Shown one piece after another: positions 39,526 through 48,416 of a DNA stretch of 64,000 nt (positions are counted from its first letter, which is position 1; every line of letters begins with the position of its first letter). This DNA is from Olsenella uli (lineage in GTDB: Bacteria > Actinomycetota > Coriobacteriia > Coriobacteriales > Atopobiaceae). Both the position numbers and the translations under genes were made by a program. The notes beneath the pieces were generated by a model. The model was not told where the DNA came from, did not search any database, and saw only the letters and a list, made by a program, of their open reading frames with translations. The stretch covers positions 209,635-273,634 of the forward strand of contig NZ_JACJJK010000002.1 in assembly GCF_016899935.1 (NCBI RefSeq), written 5' to 3'.

Positions 39526-41352
39526 TTATCGACGGCGCCTCGCGACGACGCCCGCAGCGAGCGCCGATCCGCCGAGAAGGGCGGGCACGAGCGAGAAGAG
39601 CACGCTCGCGTCACCCGTCGCGGGGATGGTCGTATCGCTCTTCTCGGGATCTTCGGGCGCCACGTAGTCCGGGTCCTTCTCGCCGCACACCGTGCAGACG
39701 CCGTCAACATAGTCGTGACCGAGGGCCGGAACCGACAGGTCATCGGCACTGACGAGCGTCGTACCCCCATCGTCCGAGAAGAGCGCGCCGCACTCCGAGC
39801 ACTTCCAGTGCTCGGCTGTGCCCTCACTCGTGCAGGAGGGGTCAACGGCGGCAACGTGCTCCAGAACGGCGTGGGACTCGTAGTTCGCGGTAAGCTCGAC
39901 GGCACCGGCGGGCATCGTGAAGGTGGTCTCGGCAGCTGAGGGGCTGGCGAGCACGCCTGCACCCGTCGGGTCACTCACCGTCCATCCGCTGAAGTGCCCA
40001 CTTGCATTGAACGCGTCCGCAGAGATGGTGACCTGCGTGCCAGCAACGTACGAACCGCTGCCCTCGCCGCCCGAGACGGCCAGATCGTACGTGGTGCCAA
40101 CGGGCTCGATGCGCAGATAGGTGTCGGTTCGGTCAGCAGAATCGTAAGCGTCGGACTCGCTCTTGGTCACCTCACCGGCCGCCGATGTTGCCCATTGGTA
40201 CCAGTTCATGCCGCCAAAGTTGAGGTCCGCAACCGCAAGAGCCCCCGATGAACCTCCCTTGAGCGTTACGACACCACCGACAATCGAAGCATTGCCCGCC
40301 GTCGACAGAGCAGCATAGTTTTCGGAGGATAGGGTAATCGTCCCGCCGTCAATGGTCGCTCCGCCGCCAGTGACCCTCAGCCCGTTGGAGTCCGTGGACT
40401 GCGCATCGATGACGGCGTCGTGAACAGACAGGTTCTCGCGCGCGACGATGCCGTATCCTCTAACGCTGCTCGCGGACACGGACGCACCATCAATCGTCAA
40501 CGCGCCCACAGCGTACAGGGCATAGGAGCCGCCCTCGTTTGATACCGAGAGCTTAGCACCGCTCTGAATCGTCACGTCTTTGTTGGCAACAGCAGTTCCG
40601 TCGACCTCGATTACTGCGCCGTCCTCTAAAACGAGATCGTTCCCCGCACAAAGCGTTGGATAGCCCGCGTTGACCGCCGCTTTGGCGCTAGACGCCTTAA
40701 GATACGTCCCTTTCCCGGAGACGACGATGTCGTTATCTTTGGTATCGCCACTCGGCTGCAGAGCACTGACGGCAAAGCTATAGTCACCAGCCGACGTCGC
40801 CTCCACATGAGCGCCGTTGATGATGTTTACGCTCCCGTTCTGCGCGTTGATGGCACAGCTGCTCTCGGTGCGAACGGTAACGCGCGCTCCGTCCTTAATT
40901 GTCAGGCTGTTATAAGCGTTGATGGCATTCGGCGCGACCTGAGAGCTCGTGACTTCAAGGCTTCCCGGACCAGAAATCGTGATGTCACCGCATGTACCAT
41001 CGATCACCGGATCAGCCGAATCACCGCTCGTCGCGCTTATGGGCAAGGTCGTAGTGTTCTCGCCCACCAGGACGATGTTCAGGCTCATGTCCCTGCCGCT
41101 CTCGATACCGCACTGTGTGGTTATGTAGCCGGTACCCTTTGTAATCTTGGCATTCGTCAACGTGAGCACGCCGGTCGTGGGATCATACTCCGCCGTGCCG
41201 TCACCACACTTGACGATATGGTCGTCGTCCGTGACGATATCGACACCGTTGACGTTGATGCCCTTGTGCTCAACCGCCCATGCAGGTGCCGGCACCGCAA
41301 ACAGCACCGCAGCGAACGCGCACGCCGCTATCGTCGCAAGTTTCTTCCCCAT
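39526..41352 (-). CDS. Cell-wall-anchored beta-helix surface protein with IPATG sorting signal
   Basis: This 608-residue protein has a signal peptide (ATIAACAFAAVLFAVPAPAWA). The large central region is rich in short beta-strand repeats (SLTIKDGARVTV, DVTIQSGAKLSV, NASIVGGVVTLKG) and predicts a right-handed beta-helix that may bind carbohydrate. A bacterial-repeat domain (GSYVAGTQVTISADAF) and a Cys-containing HDYVDGVCTVCGEKDP module follow. The C-terminus is IPATGD, a hydrophobic stretch and RRRR, a sortase signal. The ATG at 41352 has AAGGACGGTGGCC upstream. The LuxR-type regulator gene lies just upstream on the same strand. Confidence 0.85.
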   Translation of the reverse strand: MGKKLATIAACAFAAVLFAVPAPAWAVEHKGINVNGVDIVTDDDHIVKCGDGTAEYDPTTGVLTLTNAKITKGTGYITTQCGIESGRDMSLNIVLVGENTTTLPISATSGDSADPVIDGTCGDITISGPGSLEVTSSQVAPNAINAYNSLTIKDGARVTVRTESSCAINAQNGSVNIINGAHVEATSAGDYSFAVSALQPSGDTKDNDIVVSGKGTYLKASSAKAAVNAGYPTLCAGNDLVLEDGAVIEVDGTAVANKDVTIQSGAKLSVSNEGGSYALYAVGALTIDGASVSASSVRGYGIVARENLSVHDAVIDAQSTDSNGLRVTGGGATIDGGTITLSSENYAALSTAGNASIVGGVVTLKGGSSGALAVADLNFGGMNWYQWATSAAGEVTKSESDAYDSADRTDTYLRIEPVGTTYDLAVSGGEGSGSYVAGTQVTISADAFNASGHFSGWTVSDPTGAGVLASPSAAETTFTMPAGAVELTANYESHAVLEHVAAVDPSCTSEGTAEHWKCSECGALFSDDGGTTLVSADDLSVPALGHDYVDGVCTVCGEKDPDYVAPEDPEKSDTTIPATGDASVLFSLVPALLGGSALAAGVVARRRR

Positions 41353-41436
41353 GGCCACCGTCCTTCTCGGCAATCCGTCGCATTGGACGGAAGAGAGGTA
41401 TGACGGTCCAATTCTCAGCGAAGGGGGGGGGAGGGC

Positions 41437-41470
41437 GCATCACCCGTTCAGATGGGAAAACGGGTGATGC
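41437..41470. terminator. Hairpin between the LuxR-type regulator and surface protein genes
   Basis: GCATCACCCGTT (41437-41448) pairs perfectly with AACGGGTGATGC (41459-41470). No T-run follows on the minus strand, so it may be an attenuator, a processing site or an operator. A run of nine G on the plus strand (about 41423-41431) lies beside it. Confidence 0.5.
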
Positions 41471-41490
41471 AAGACAGGTCTGGGGCCGAC

Positions 41491-42699
41491 CTACGCCAGC
41501 ATGAAACGCCCGAGGTCCTGGCGGCGCGTGATACCGAGCTTCTGCAGCGAGGACGAGATGTAGCTCTTCACCGTGTTGGGGGACACGCCCATGTGCCGGG
41601 CGATCTCTGCGTTGGTCCAGCCCCGCGCGGCGAGCATCGAGGCGGCGAACTCCGTGGTGGTGAGGTTGTCCGCCACGTCGTCGCCCGTGGCGGGGTTGTG
41701 CACGCTTCTCCATCCCGCGGAGAAGCGGTACGTGATGGCGATGATCCTCTTGAAGTCCTCGGGCCACGCGGGCTTGATGACCGCCTCGAGCATGCCGCCG
41801 AGAAGCCCGTGGTGCTCGCCGAACCCCTCGATCAGGTCGTCCGGGCGCGCCAGCTCCCATGCGGCCAGCAGGTGCTCGCGCGCCTCCTCGGTCCTCCTCA
41901 GGCTCATGAGGTCCATCACGGCAACGAGATGCAGGTAGATAAACGGTATGGGGTAGACCTCCTCCATGCCCGTGAGCAGCGTCTCCGCGATCCCGAGGCT
42001 GTGCGCGTAGTCGCCGGCGAGATAGAAGGCGTGGGCCCGGACGTAGAACGCGAAGGCGCGCAGACCCATCGGCAGGAGCGGCATCACCTCCTGGGCGCCC
42101 GGCGCGTCCGTGGGAACCGGAAGGTGCAGCAGCACGCTCGCAGCCTGCGAGATGAAGCCCTCGGCGGCTCGGAGCTGCGGGTTCTCCTCCGACGCGCGTA
42201 CGAGCGCGCTTCTCGCCGCGTCGAGCGCGCGACGGGAGAGGTCGATGCGGCCCAGTGGAAGGTTGGCGTACGCGCAGATGAGGCAGGCAGAGAGACGAAT
42301 CTCGAAGTCCTCGCTCTCGAGGTGCTCCTCGACGAGCCCGGCGGCCTCGTCCGCCCTGCCGGAGAAGTAGGCGAGCTCCGCGCGGGCGATGTCCGCGCGG
42401 GGACCGGCGTCGAGCGACTCGACGAACTCGCGGGCATGACCCGGCTCGAAGGGGGTGTTCATGAGCGGCATGAGGTTGGCGTGGTCGCCGGGCAGACGGC
42501 GCGGGCGCCACGAGACCTCAGGAGACGCTGCCGCGCGGCGAGGGTCCCCGGGCTTGCGCGCGACCGTGGGAATGCCCCACGAGCGGCCAAACTTGACCGC
42601 GCCGTCAACGCGGCCGTCGGCGCACAGCCGCTGCACCAGGCGCTCCGTCACGTTCCAGCGTCGCGCCGCCTCCCGCACGGTCATGTACTCCACTGCCAT
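41491..42699 (-). CDS. Transcriptional regulator: excisionase-type HTH plus C-terminal LuxR HTH
   Basis: This protein has an N-terminal MerR/excisionase-like domain (MTVREAARRWNVTERLVQRLCADGRV). A helical TPR-like middle of about 250 residues follows. It ends in a LuxR HTH (GWTNAEIARHMGVSPNTVKSYISSSLQKLGI). This layout recurs in Coriobacteria beside surface-protein genes. The start is uncertain; the ATG at 42699 or 42684 or a TTG at 42750 are possible and none has an ideal RBS. It lies upstream of the beta-helix surface protein on the same strand and is a likely local regulator. Confidence 0.78.
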   Translation of the reverse strand: MAVEYMTVREAARRWNVTERLVQRLCADGRVDGAVKFGRSWGIPTVARKPGDPRRAAASPEVSWRPRRLPGDHANLMPLMNTPFEPGHAREFVESLDAGPRADIARAELAYFSGRADEAAGLVEEHLESEDFEIRLSACLICAYANLPLGRIDLSRRALDAARSALVRASEENPQLRAAEGFISQAASVLLHLPVPTDAPGAQEVMPLLPMGLRAFAFYVRAHAFYLAGDYAHSLGIAETLLTGMEEVYPIPFIYLHLVAVMDLMSLRRTEEAREHLLAAWELARPDDLIEGFGEHHGLLGGMLEAVIKPAWPEDFKRIIAITYRFSAGWRSVHNPATGDDVADNLTTTEFAASMLAARGWTNAEIARHMGVSPNTVKSYISSSLQKLGITRRQDLGRFMLA

Positions 42700-42883
42700 C
42701 TCCCGAACTGCCGCAGGGCGGCGTCGCCGTATGCTCGTCACAGTGGACAACTATGGCACGAGGGCCGGGGTGAGTTCTATTCGCTCAGGCGAATAATCGC
42801 TGAGAGGGAGACGCACGACCGGGCCCGCGCGGCGCCGCCCCGACGACGGCAGCGCCGCGTGACACGACTGTCGTCTAGTGCCC

Positions 42884-44446
42884 CTACGCCAGCTCGAAGA
42901 AGGTTGCCGAGCAGGCGGGGACGGATAGGGTGCCGTCGACGAGCTTTGCCGCGTCGCCGAGGGCGTAGAGCGTGCGCGCCGGCTCGCCCTCGCACGGCAC
43001 CTCGACCGCGCGCGCCGACGGGTTGAGGGCCACCAGCACGCGCTGGCCACCCTCCCCGCGCTCCGTGCGCAGGTAGACGAGCGGGTAGGCGCCCTTCTCG
43101 CAGTAGACGAACTTCACCGCAGCGTTCACGCCGAGGGCCGGCGTGGCGCGGCGCAGCGCAATGAGCCGCTGCACCTCACGCCAGAGCGACGCCTCGTCGG
43201 ACATCTCCGCGGCGACCGTGGGCACGTCGTCGCCGCTGTCCTGCGGGATGTAGAGCCGCTCCGTCGGAGCGTCGGAGAAGCCGAGGTTCTTCTCGGCCGT
43301 GTCCCACTGCATCGGCGAGCGCGCGCCCGTGCGCTGGTAGCCGCCCTCGACGGAGGTCACGTCCAGGTGGCGCATCCCGATCTCGTCGCCCGCGTAGACG
43401 AAGGGGCATCCCGGCATGGACATGATGAAGGCAAACGCCAGCTTCATCTCCTCCGGGTCGAGGAACTTGCGCAGGCGGTCCATGTCGTGGTTGCCGGAGG
43501 GGATGCACATGAGGCCGCGTCCGTCCGTGAGCTCCATGTTGCGACGGTAGGTGGCCACGAACTCGCTCGCGTCGCCCGCGCCCTCGCGCGCGAACCACGG
43601 GTGCTCGCAGCGGAAGAGGTCCATATAGTGCGAGGTGCCAAACTGGAGCAGGAAGTCCATGTGGAAGCCCGCGCGGATGGTCTTGTCCGGCTCGCCCCAC
43701 TCGGAGATGAGCACGGCGTTGGGATAGCGCTCGTCAAGGAACGCGCGCATGTCCTGCCAGAGGGCTATCGTGCCCTCCTGCTCGGGATCGTTCTTCACGA
43801 GCGAGCCGGCCATGTCCACGCGGAAGCCGTCGCAGCCGCGCTCGAGCCAGAACGCCATGACGTCCTTCATGGCCTGCCGCGTGGCCAGGGCCTCGGGTGA
43901 GTCCATCGCGCTCTGCCAGGGCTCCGTCACGCGGTAGAAGCCGTAGTTGAGCGCCGGCTGGAAGGCGAAGAAGTTCACGGCCACCGCGCCGTTGCGCTCG
44001 GAGATGCCCCGCAGGACGCCGTTCACGCCGGGCACGTCGCCCACCGGCGTCCAGACGTCGTCGGTCCAGACGTAGCGGCCGGTGAACTCATTGGGCTCGG
44101 CGCGGCAGGACTCCTTGAACCAGGGGTGCTCGATCGAGGTGTGCCCGGGTACGAGGTCGAGAAGGACGTACATGTCGCGGGCGTGCGCCTCGGCGAAGAG
44201 CCGCTCGAGGTCGGCATTGGTCCCGTAGCGCGGCGCCACCTGGCAGTAGTCGGCCACGTCGTAGCCAGCGTCGCCGAAGGGCGAGACGAAGCACGGGTTG
44301 AGCCAGAGCGCGTTGCACCCCAGCTCACGCACGTAGTCGAGCTTCTCGATGACGCCAGGCAAGTCGCCGATGCCGTCGGCGTTGGTGTCGTTGAAGCTCT
44401 GGGGATAGACCTCGTAGAAGACGGCGTCGTCGAGCCACGCGCTCAT
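42884..44446 (-). CDS. GH13 alpha-glucosidase (oligo-1,6-glucosidase/amylase type)
   Basis: This 520-residue GH13 enzyme has the catalytic nucleophile Asp in GFRVDMAG, the acid Glu in LISEWGEP and the transition-state Asp in PSGNHDMDRL. An N-terminal (beta/alpha)8 start YEVYPQSFNDTNADGIGDL is present. The LVPGHTS segment replaces the usual VxNHTS, suggesting a subfamily shift. No signal peptide is present, so it acts on imported oligosaccharides. Its ATG overlaps the end of rsmJ by four bases. Confidence 0.92.
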   Translation of the reverse strand: MSAWLDDAVFYEVYPQSFNDTNADGIGDLPGVIEKLDYVRELGCNALWLNPCFVSPFGDAGYDVADYCQVAPRYGTNADLERLFAEAHARDMYVLLDLVPGHTSIEHPWFKESCRAEPNEFTGRYVWTDDVWTPVGDVPGVNGVLRGISERNGAVAVNFFAFQPALNYGFYRVTEPWQSAMDSPEALATRQAMKDVMAFWLERGCDGFRVDMAGSLVKNDPEQEGTIALWQDMRAFLDERYPNAVLISEWGEPDKTIRAGFHMDFLLQFGTSHYMDLFRCEHPWFAREGAGDASEFVATYRRNMELTDGRGLMCIPSGNHDMDRLRKFLDPEEMKLAFAFIMSMPGCPFVYAGDEIGMRHLDVTSVEGGYQRTGARSPMQWDTAEKNLGFSDAPTERLYIPQDSGDDVPTVAAEMSDEASLWREVQRLIALRRATPALGVNAAVKFVYCEKGAYPLVYLRTERGEGGQRVLVALNPSARAVEVPCEGEPARTLYALGDAAKLVDGTLSVPACSATFFELA

Positions 44447-45234
44447 GGGCACTCCTCTCTGGGCCCCGGTCCCGCCGGGATCGCGTTGGAAGCCGCCCGA
44501 CCAGGGGGCGGCACGATGACATCGTAGCGCACGGCCTTGCCCGTGAGCTGGTAGCTCGGCCTGGCCCCGGCCAGAAACGGGCCCTTGGGCGGGCGCTTGA
44601 CCACGACCTTGCGCGGGTGCGCGGCGAGCGCGGCGCCGAGCAGCGCGGCCTCGTCGTCGCACGGGCGCTCGAGGTGGTGCAGGAGCTGGAACTTCTTCTT
44701 CACCGCGGCGCTCTTGTGGCGCTCGGGGAACATCGGGTCGAGAAAGACGACGTCGGGCGGCCTGGGCAGGTCGCGCAGGGCGGCCACCGAGTCGCCCTCC
44801 ACGAGCCGCATCCTCGCAACGGCGCCCGCGAGCTGCGGCTCGTTTGCTGCGCGCTCCAGCGCGTCGGCGAGAAGGGCCGCGATCACCGGGTCCCTCTCGT
44901 ACAGCGTCACCTCAAAGCCCGCGGCCGCCAGCAGCAGGGAGTCCTCCCCCAGGCCCGCCGTGGCGTCCACCGCCGTGGGGCGCTCGACGCCCCGCACGCG
45001 CGCCGCCCGCACGAGCAGCTCGCGCCCCAGCCGGTCCGGCCGCAGCCGCGGCAGGAGCTGCGCGAGGTCGGCCGCAAGCCCCATGTCGTCGCCCGCCAGG
45101 ACGAGCGCACCGTCCTTCTCGCGCCTCCGCAGCTCCAGGCCCACCCGCGCGGCGAGCTCGCGCGCGGCCTCCGGCGCCGCCATCTCCGGCGCCGTCATCA
45201 TTTCCGGCGCTGCCATCTCCGGCGCCGCCATCAC
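44443..45234 (-). CDS. rsmJ: 16S rRNA (guanine1516-N2)-methyltransferase RsmJ-like, copy 1
   Basis: The SAM-binding motif is PTAVDATAGLGEDSLLLAAAG; the catalytic-type loop is DVVFLDPMFPER; KSAAVKKKFQLLHHLE and RKVVVKRPPKGPFLAG follow, all RsmJ landmarks. It methylates G1516 of 16S rRNA. The N-terminus is unusual, with four near-identical units of MAAPEM encoded by a 15-18-bp tandem repeat with several in-frame ATGs, so the exact start is uncertain. It overlaps the B3/B4 gene by four bases. A second copy and a remnant lie further right. Confidence 0.88.
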   Translation of the reverse strand: MMAAPEMAAPEMMTAPEMAAPEAARELAARVGLELRRREKDGALVLAGDDMGLAADLAQLLPRLRPDRLGRELLVRAARVRGVERPTAVDATAGLGEDSLLLAAAGFEVTLYERDPVIAALLADALERAANEPQLAGAVARMRLVEGDSVAALRDLPRPPDVVFLDPMFPERHKSAAVKKKFQLLHHLERPCDDEAALLGAALAAHPRKVVVKRPPKGPFLAGARPSYQLTGKAVRYDVIVPPPGRAASNAIPAGPGPREECP

Positions 45235-45929
45235 ACGCGCGGCGCCGCGGCGGACGCCAGGGCCACGTCCGTCCGCGCGCCCAGGTCGTCCCGCAGGTGC
45301 GCGGCGAGCTCGTCGCAGGCCGCGCGCACCGCGTCGTCGTTCACGCCCACAAAGCCGTCGATGGGAAAGACCGCGCGCGTCGTGGCGGCGCCCATCTTGC
45401 CGTTCTCGCTCTGCCGCCAGGTCCAGCGGCGCGTCTGCACGAGGTCGCCCACCGCGTAGACCAGCTCGCCGGGCGCGAGCGTGGGGTCCGCGTCCTTCTC
45501 GCCCAGCGCAACGAAGGCGTCACCGGGACGGGAGAGGCGCAGCTCGAGCGTCTCCCCGGGGGCCAGCGCGTGCGCGCCCAGCGGCAGCGCGTACTTGATG
45601 GAGACCGCGTTGCCCAGGTCGACCACCGGGTTCACGCGCCCGAGCCCCTTGCCCTTGGCAATGCGCCTCAGCAGGGCGATGTTGGAGGAGGGATAGCGGC
45701 TCGGGCTCATGCCGAGCGCATGGAACGCCGCGCGGTAGGGCTGCACGCGCGGGTCGTCGCTCGCATGGATGCCCGCAAGGCGCCGCTCGGCGTCGGCCAC
45801 CGCCTCGTCGAGCAACGCGTCGATCGCGGGCACGCTTTCGGAGGAGTTGTCAAACCCCTCGGCCGTGACCACGCCCACGCACAGCGCGGGCAGCGCGTCA
45901 AACACTGCGGCGTCTATCGAGAAGACCAT
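45231..45929 (-). CDS. B3/B4 tRNA-binding domain protein
   Basis: This 232-residue protein resembles the B3/B4 domain of phenylalanyl-tRNA synthetase beta, with YRAAFHALGMSPSRYPSSNIALLRRI, NPVVDLGNAVSIKYALPLGAHAL and a C-terminal FVGVNDDAVRAACDELAAHL. Free-standing B3/B4 proteins are thought to be trans-editing or tRNA-quality factors. It is coupled to rsmJ downstream. Its 5' end is homologous to the start of the rsmJ remnant at 54544-54777. Confidence 0.85.
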   Translation of the reverse strand: MVFSIDAAVFDALPALCVGVVTAEGFDNSSESVPAIDALLDEAVADAERRLAGIHASDDPRVQPYRAAFHALGMSPSRYPSSNIALLRRIAKGKGLGRVNPVVDLGNAVSIKYALPLGAHALAPGETLELRLSRPGDAFVALGEKDADPTLAPGELVYAVGDLVQTRRWTWRQSENGKMGAATTRAVFPIDGFVGVNDDAVRAACDELAAHLRDDLGARTDVALASAAAPRV

Positions 45930-46029
45930 CGCGCCCCCTTTCCTACGCAGATTATACGGATGCCGCGCCCCGGGCCGCGCATTCGCGCTAGGATGTCACG
46001 CGGCTGACACGACGGGGACGAGGAAGCGC

Positions 46030-46746
46030 ATGGGGCAGAACGCGAGCAAAGGGCAGCAGCTGAGAAGGACCAAGGTGCCCGTGCGGCTCGGCCTCACGGT
46101 GATCTGCGCGGGTGGCTTCATGGACGCCTACTCCTACCTCGTGCACGGCCACGTCTTTGCCACGGGACAGACCGGCAACATCGTGCTGCTCACCGTGCGC
46201 TCCGCCGGGGGAGACTGGCTCGGGGCGCTGGGCTGCCTGGTGTCGGTGCTCTCGTGCGCAATCGGGATCTTCTTCTCGATGCACCTGCTGCACGGCCTGC
46301 TCGGCGGCAACCGCTACCGCACGCAGCGCTGGGTCGCGGCGCTCGAGGCCGTGGTGTTCGCCGCGATGGCGCTGGTGCCCGACGGCGTGCCCGACCTGCC
46401 CGTCAACTGCGTCATCTCGTTCTGCGCGGCGCTGGCCTTCGAGAACTTCCGCTCGTTCGGCACCAAGTCGACCTACGCGAGCGTCTTCTGCACCGGCAAC
46501 CTCCGCTCCCTTGCCGAGACCCTCTACCAGGGGCTCGTTGGCGGCGACCGACACGAGCTTCACCGCGCGGAGCGCTACGCCGCGCTGATCGGGGCCTTCG
46601 TGGTGGGCGCGTTCGCCGGCGTGCTGCTCATCGGCGCGGTGGGGCGGCTCGCGTGCCTGGTCATCAGCGCGCTGTTCATAGGCGTGTCGGCCCGCCTCGC
46701 GCGCCTCGACGAGGACCCCGATCGCGGCGGCGTCGTCACCCTGTGA
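46030..46746 (+). CDS. DUF1275 (YoaK-like) membrane protein, copy 1
   Basis: This 238-residue protein has about six helices. Family motifs include GFMDAYSYLVHGHVFATGQTGNI near the N-terminus and the central GTKSTYASVFCTGNLRSL. DUF1275 proteins are predicted transporters of unknown substrate. A paralogue at 58511-59197 shares most of these residues. It is divergent from the rsmJ-B3/B4 pair, as its paralogue is from rsmJ copy 2. Its TGA lies in the left arm of an inverted repeat. Confidence 0.87.
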   Translation: MGQNASKGQQLRRTKVPVRLGLTVICAGGFMDAYSYLVHGHVFATGQTGNIVLLTVRSAGGDWLGALGCLVSVLSCAIGIFFSMHLLHGLLGGNRYRTQRWVAALEAVVFAAMALVPDGVPDLPVNCVISFCAALAFENFRSFGTKSTYASVFCTGNLRSLAETLYQGLVGGDRHELHRAERYAALIGAFVVGAFAGVLLIGAVGRLACLVISALFIGVSARLARLDEDPDRGGVVTL

Positions 46747-46774
46747 GACAAAGGGGACAGGTTCGTTTGTCTCA
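46744..46774. repeat. GGGGACAGGTT-core inverted repeat on a stop codon (copy 8)
   Basis: TGAGACAAA (46744-46752) pairs exactly with TTTGTCTCA (46766-46774) around GGGGACAGGTTCG. The first three bases are the TGA stop of the DUF1275 gene. It is the close relative of the copy after recQ. Confidence 0.75.
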
Positions 46775-46789
46775 TCCCGCTACGCGAGA

Positions 46790-47148
46790 GCTGGGGTGCG
46801 GCAAGACGCCGGGCGCGGCGCGAGGGAGATCGCGCGCGGGCTCGGGGCCTCCCACTCGACCGTGTCGCGCGAGCTCGCCCGCAACGCGCTCCCGGACGGC
46901 CGCTACGACGCCGGCCCTCGGCACCCGGCCGCTGGGGGGGCGACCTCGTCGTGGGCGCCGGCGCCACGGGCTTCGACGTCTACTTCTGCGACCCCGCAGC
47001 CCCCTGGCAGCGGGGCGCGAACGAGAACGCCAACGGGCTGCTCGGGCGGTTCTTCCCCAAGGGGGCGGACTTCTCGCTGGTCACCGACGAGGCGGTGCGC
47101 GAGGCCCAGGACCAGCCCAACGGGAGGCCGCGCAAGACCCTCGGATGG
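46790..47148 (+). pseudogene. IS30-family transposase remnant
   Basis: One frame near 46800 encodes the IS30 N-terminal HTH (REIARGLGASHSTVSRELARNA). A different frame from about 46960 encodes the C-terminal catalytic end (VYFCDPAAPWQRGANENANGLL, FPKGADFSLVTDE, GRPRKTLGW). The middle, with most of the DDE core, is deleted and the reading frame shifts. No terminal inverted repeats could be identified. Confidence 0.85.
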
Positions 47149-47533
47149 TCGGCGGCGAGCACGTCGCCCGACAGCGCGAGGTCGTAGAACTTGTTGACCA
47201 GGCCGACGTTGATGCCCGCGGGGCACGACGCGCAGTGGTTGCAGTAGACGCAGCGCCCGGCCACCTTCTCCGGAGCCAGGCCGTTCAGCACCGAACAGTC
47301 CTTCTCGACATCCGGCGCGTAGAAAAAGCCAAGAAGGACGCGCAGGTCGGCGCGGTCGCGCACGCCTGAGACCACGCAGACCACGCCCGGGGTGTCGAGC
47401 GCGTACTGCAGGCACTGGTAGCGGGCGAGCGCCTGGCCGAACGGCGACTGCGCGGCGTGGCGCCCAGCTGTGCGGCGCCCAAGCCGATGACGCCGATCTT
47501 CTCTCCGCCGTGCAGCAGCTCGCAATACTCCAT
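47149..47533 (-). pseudogene. Aldo/keto reductase remnant with C-terminal Fe-S module
   Basis: The 5' end encodes MEYCELLHGGEKIGVIGLGAAQLG, a typical aldo/keto reductase start. After a large internal deletion and frameshift, the 3' part encodes SPFGQALARYQCLQYALD and CVYCNHCASCPAGINVGLVNKFYDLA, the ferredoxin-like tail of Fe-S aldo/keto reductases. It ends where the IS30 remnant begins, so insertion and deletion probably destroyed it. Confidence 0.82.
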
Positions 47534-47633
47534 GACTCTGCTCCTCGTGGTCGGGTCAGTACGCAACGTATCGTCGCCTATTGTGCGTCAAACGGCTAGC
47601 CGTCGGAAACGTCCGAAGGGAGCAGGGATCACG

Positions 47634-47669
47634 AAAAGGCCGGGACCGCCGTCATCGGCAGCCCCGGCC
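47634..47669 (-). terminator. Intrinsic terminator of the beta-glucoside PTS operon
   Basis: On the minus strand GGCCGGGGCTGCC and GGCGGTCCCGGCC form a stem (47638-47669), followed by TTTT (47637-47634). It stands 23 bases past the stop of the IIA gene, the last gene of the operon. Confidence 0.85.
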
Positions 47670-47691
47670 CGCAGGTCACGTCTCGCCACGC

Positions 47692-48036
47692 CTACGCGCC
47701 GAGCTTCTCCTTGAGGGAGAGCAGCTCGCGATAGGTATCGGCGAAGTTCAGCGCCATGAGCTTGCAGGTCTCCGCGCTCGCCATCTGGTCCTCGGCGTGA
47801 AGCAGGAGCAGCGGCAGCGTCTTCTTGCTCTCGCCGGACGCCTCGGCCTGGAGCAGCCTCATGTGAACCTCATGGCCGCCGTTGTACGCCTCGTCGCCCT
47901 GCTTGACCAGCTCGGCCGCCGCGTCGAAGTCGCCCTCCTTGGCCTTGGCAATCGAGTTGACGTAGCAGGACTTGGCGGTACCCACGCAGCTGATGATCTC
48001 GAAGCAGATCTGCTCGAGCTCGTCCATGTCTTCCAT
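47692..48036 (-). CDS. PTS lactose/cellobiose-specific IIA component
   Basis: This 114-residue all-helical protein has the active-site His in LLLLHAEDQMASAETC, as in CelC/LacF, and an N-terminal CFEIISCVGTAKSCYVNSIAKAKEGDF segment. It relays phosphate from HPr to the IIB protein encoded just upstream. It is the last gene of the operon 6-phospho-beta-glucosidase-IIC-IIB-IIA. An alternative start at the second Met, three codons in, is possible. Confidence 0.95.
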   Translation of the reverse strand: MEDMDELEQICFEIISCVGTAKSCYVNSIAKAKEGDFDAAAELVKQGDEAYNGGHEVHMRLLQAEASGESKKTLPLLLLHAEDQMASAETCKLMALNFADTYRELLSLKEKLGA

Positions 48037-48053
48037 CGCAGCCTCCTAGCTGA

Positions 48054-48356
48054 TTAGCCGAGCATCTTCTTGACGTCGTCGAGGATCTTGGGGGCGTTCA
48101 TGCGGCCGTAGTCGACCATCGGGATGACTGCCACGGGGATGCGCCCGTCGACGGCCTTCTCGAAGTCGCCCTTGGCATAGCCGATCTGAGGCCCGAGGAG
48201 AATGACGTCGGCCTCGTTGATGTGGTCCATGGCCTCGTTCATCGGGCGCGCCTCGATCTCGACGTCCTCGCCGCGGCTCGCGGCCTCCTTCTGCATCTTC
48301 TGCACGAGGAGGCTCGTGGACATTCCGGCATTGCAGCAAAGCATGATCTTCTTCAT
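48054..48356 (-). CDS. PTS cellobiose-specific IIB component
   Basis: This 100-residue protein begins KKIMLCCNAGMSTSLLVQKM, the phosphocysteine loop CxxGxSTS of lactose/cellobiose IIB proteins. ADVILLGPQIGYAKGDFEKA and IPVAVIPMVDYGRM follow. The GGGAAGGGAACCACC before the ATG at 48356 supports this start; the longer frame runs into untranslated DNA. It phosphorylates the incoming beta-glucoside during transport by IIC. Confidence 0.95.
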   Translation of the reverse strand: MKKIMLCCNAGMSTSLLVQKMQKEAASRGEDVEIEARPMNEAMDHINEADVILLGPQIGYAKGDFEKAVDGRIPVAVIPMVDYGRMNAPKILDDVKKMLG

Positions 48357-48370
48357 GGTGGTTCCCTTCC

Positions 48371-48416
48371 GGCCGCCCGCGGGCGGCCTTGCGCTCCGGA
48401 CGCTCGGAGGTCCGGA
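48371..48416. terminator. Two GC hairpins between IIC and IIB genes
   Basis: GGCCGCCCGCGGGCGGCC (48371-48388) is a perfect palindrome. TCCGGAC (48395-48401) pairs with GTCCGGA (48410-48416). The 241-base gap 48357-48597 otherwise shows no gene. The hairpins may protect or partly terminate the message between permease and soluble components. Confidence 0.5.
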
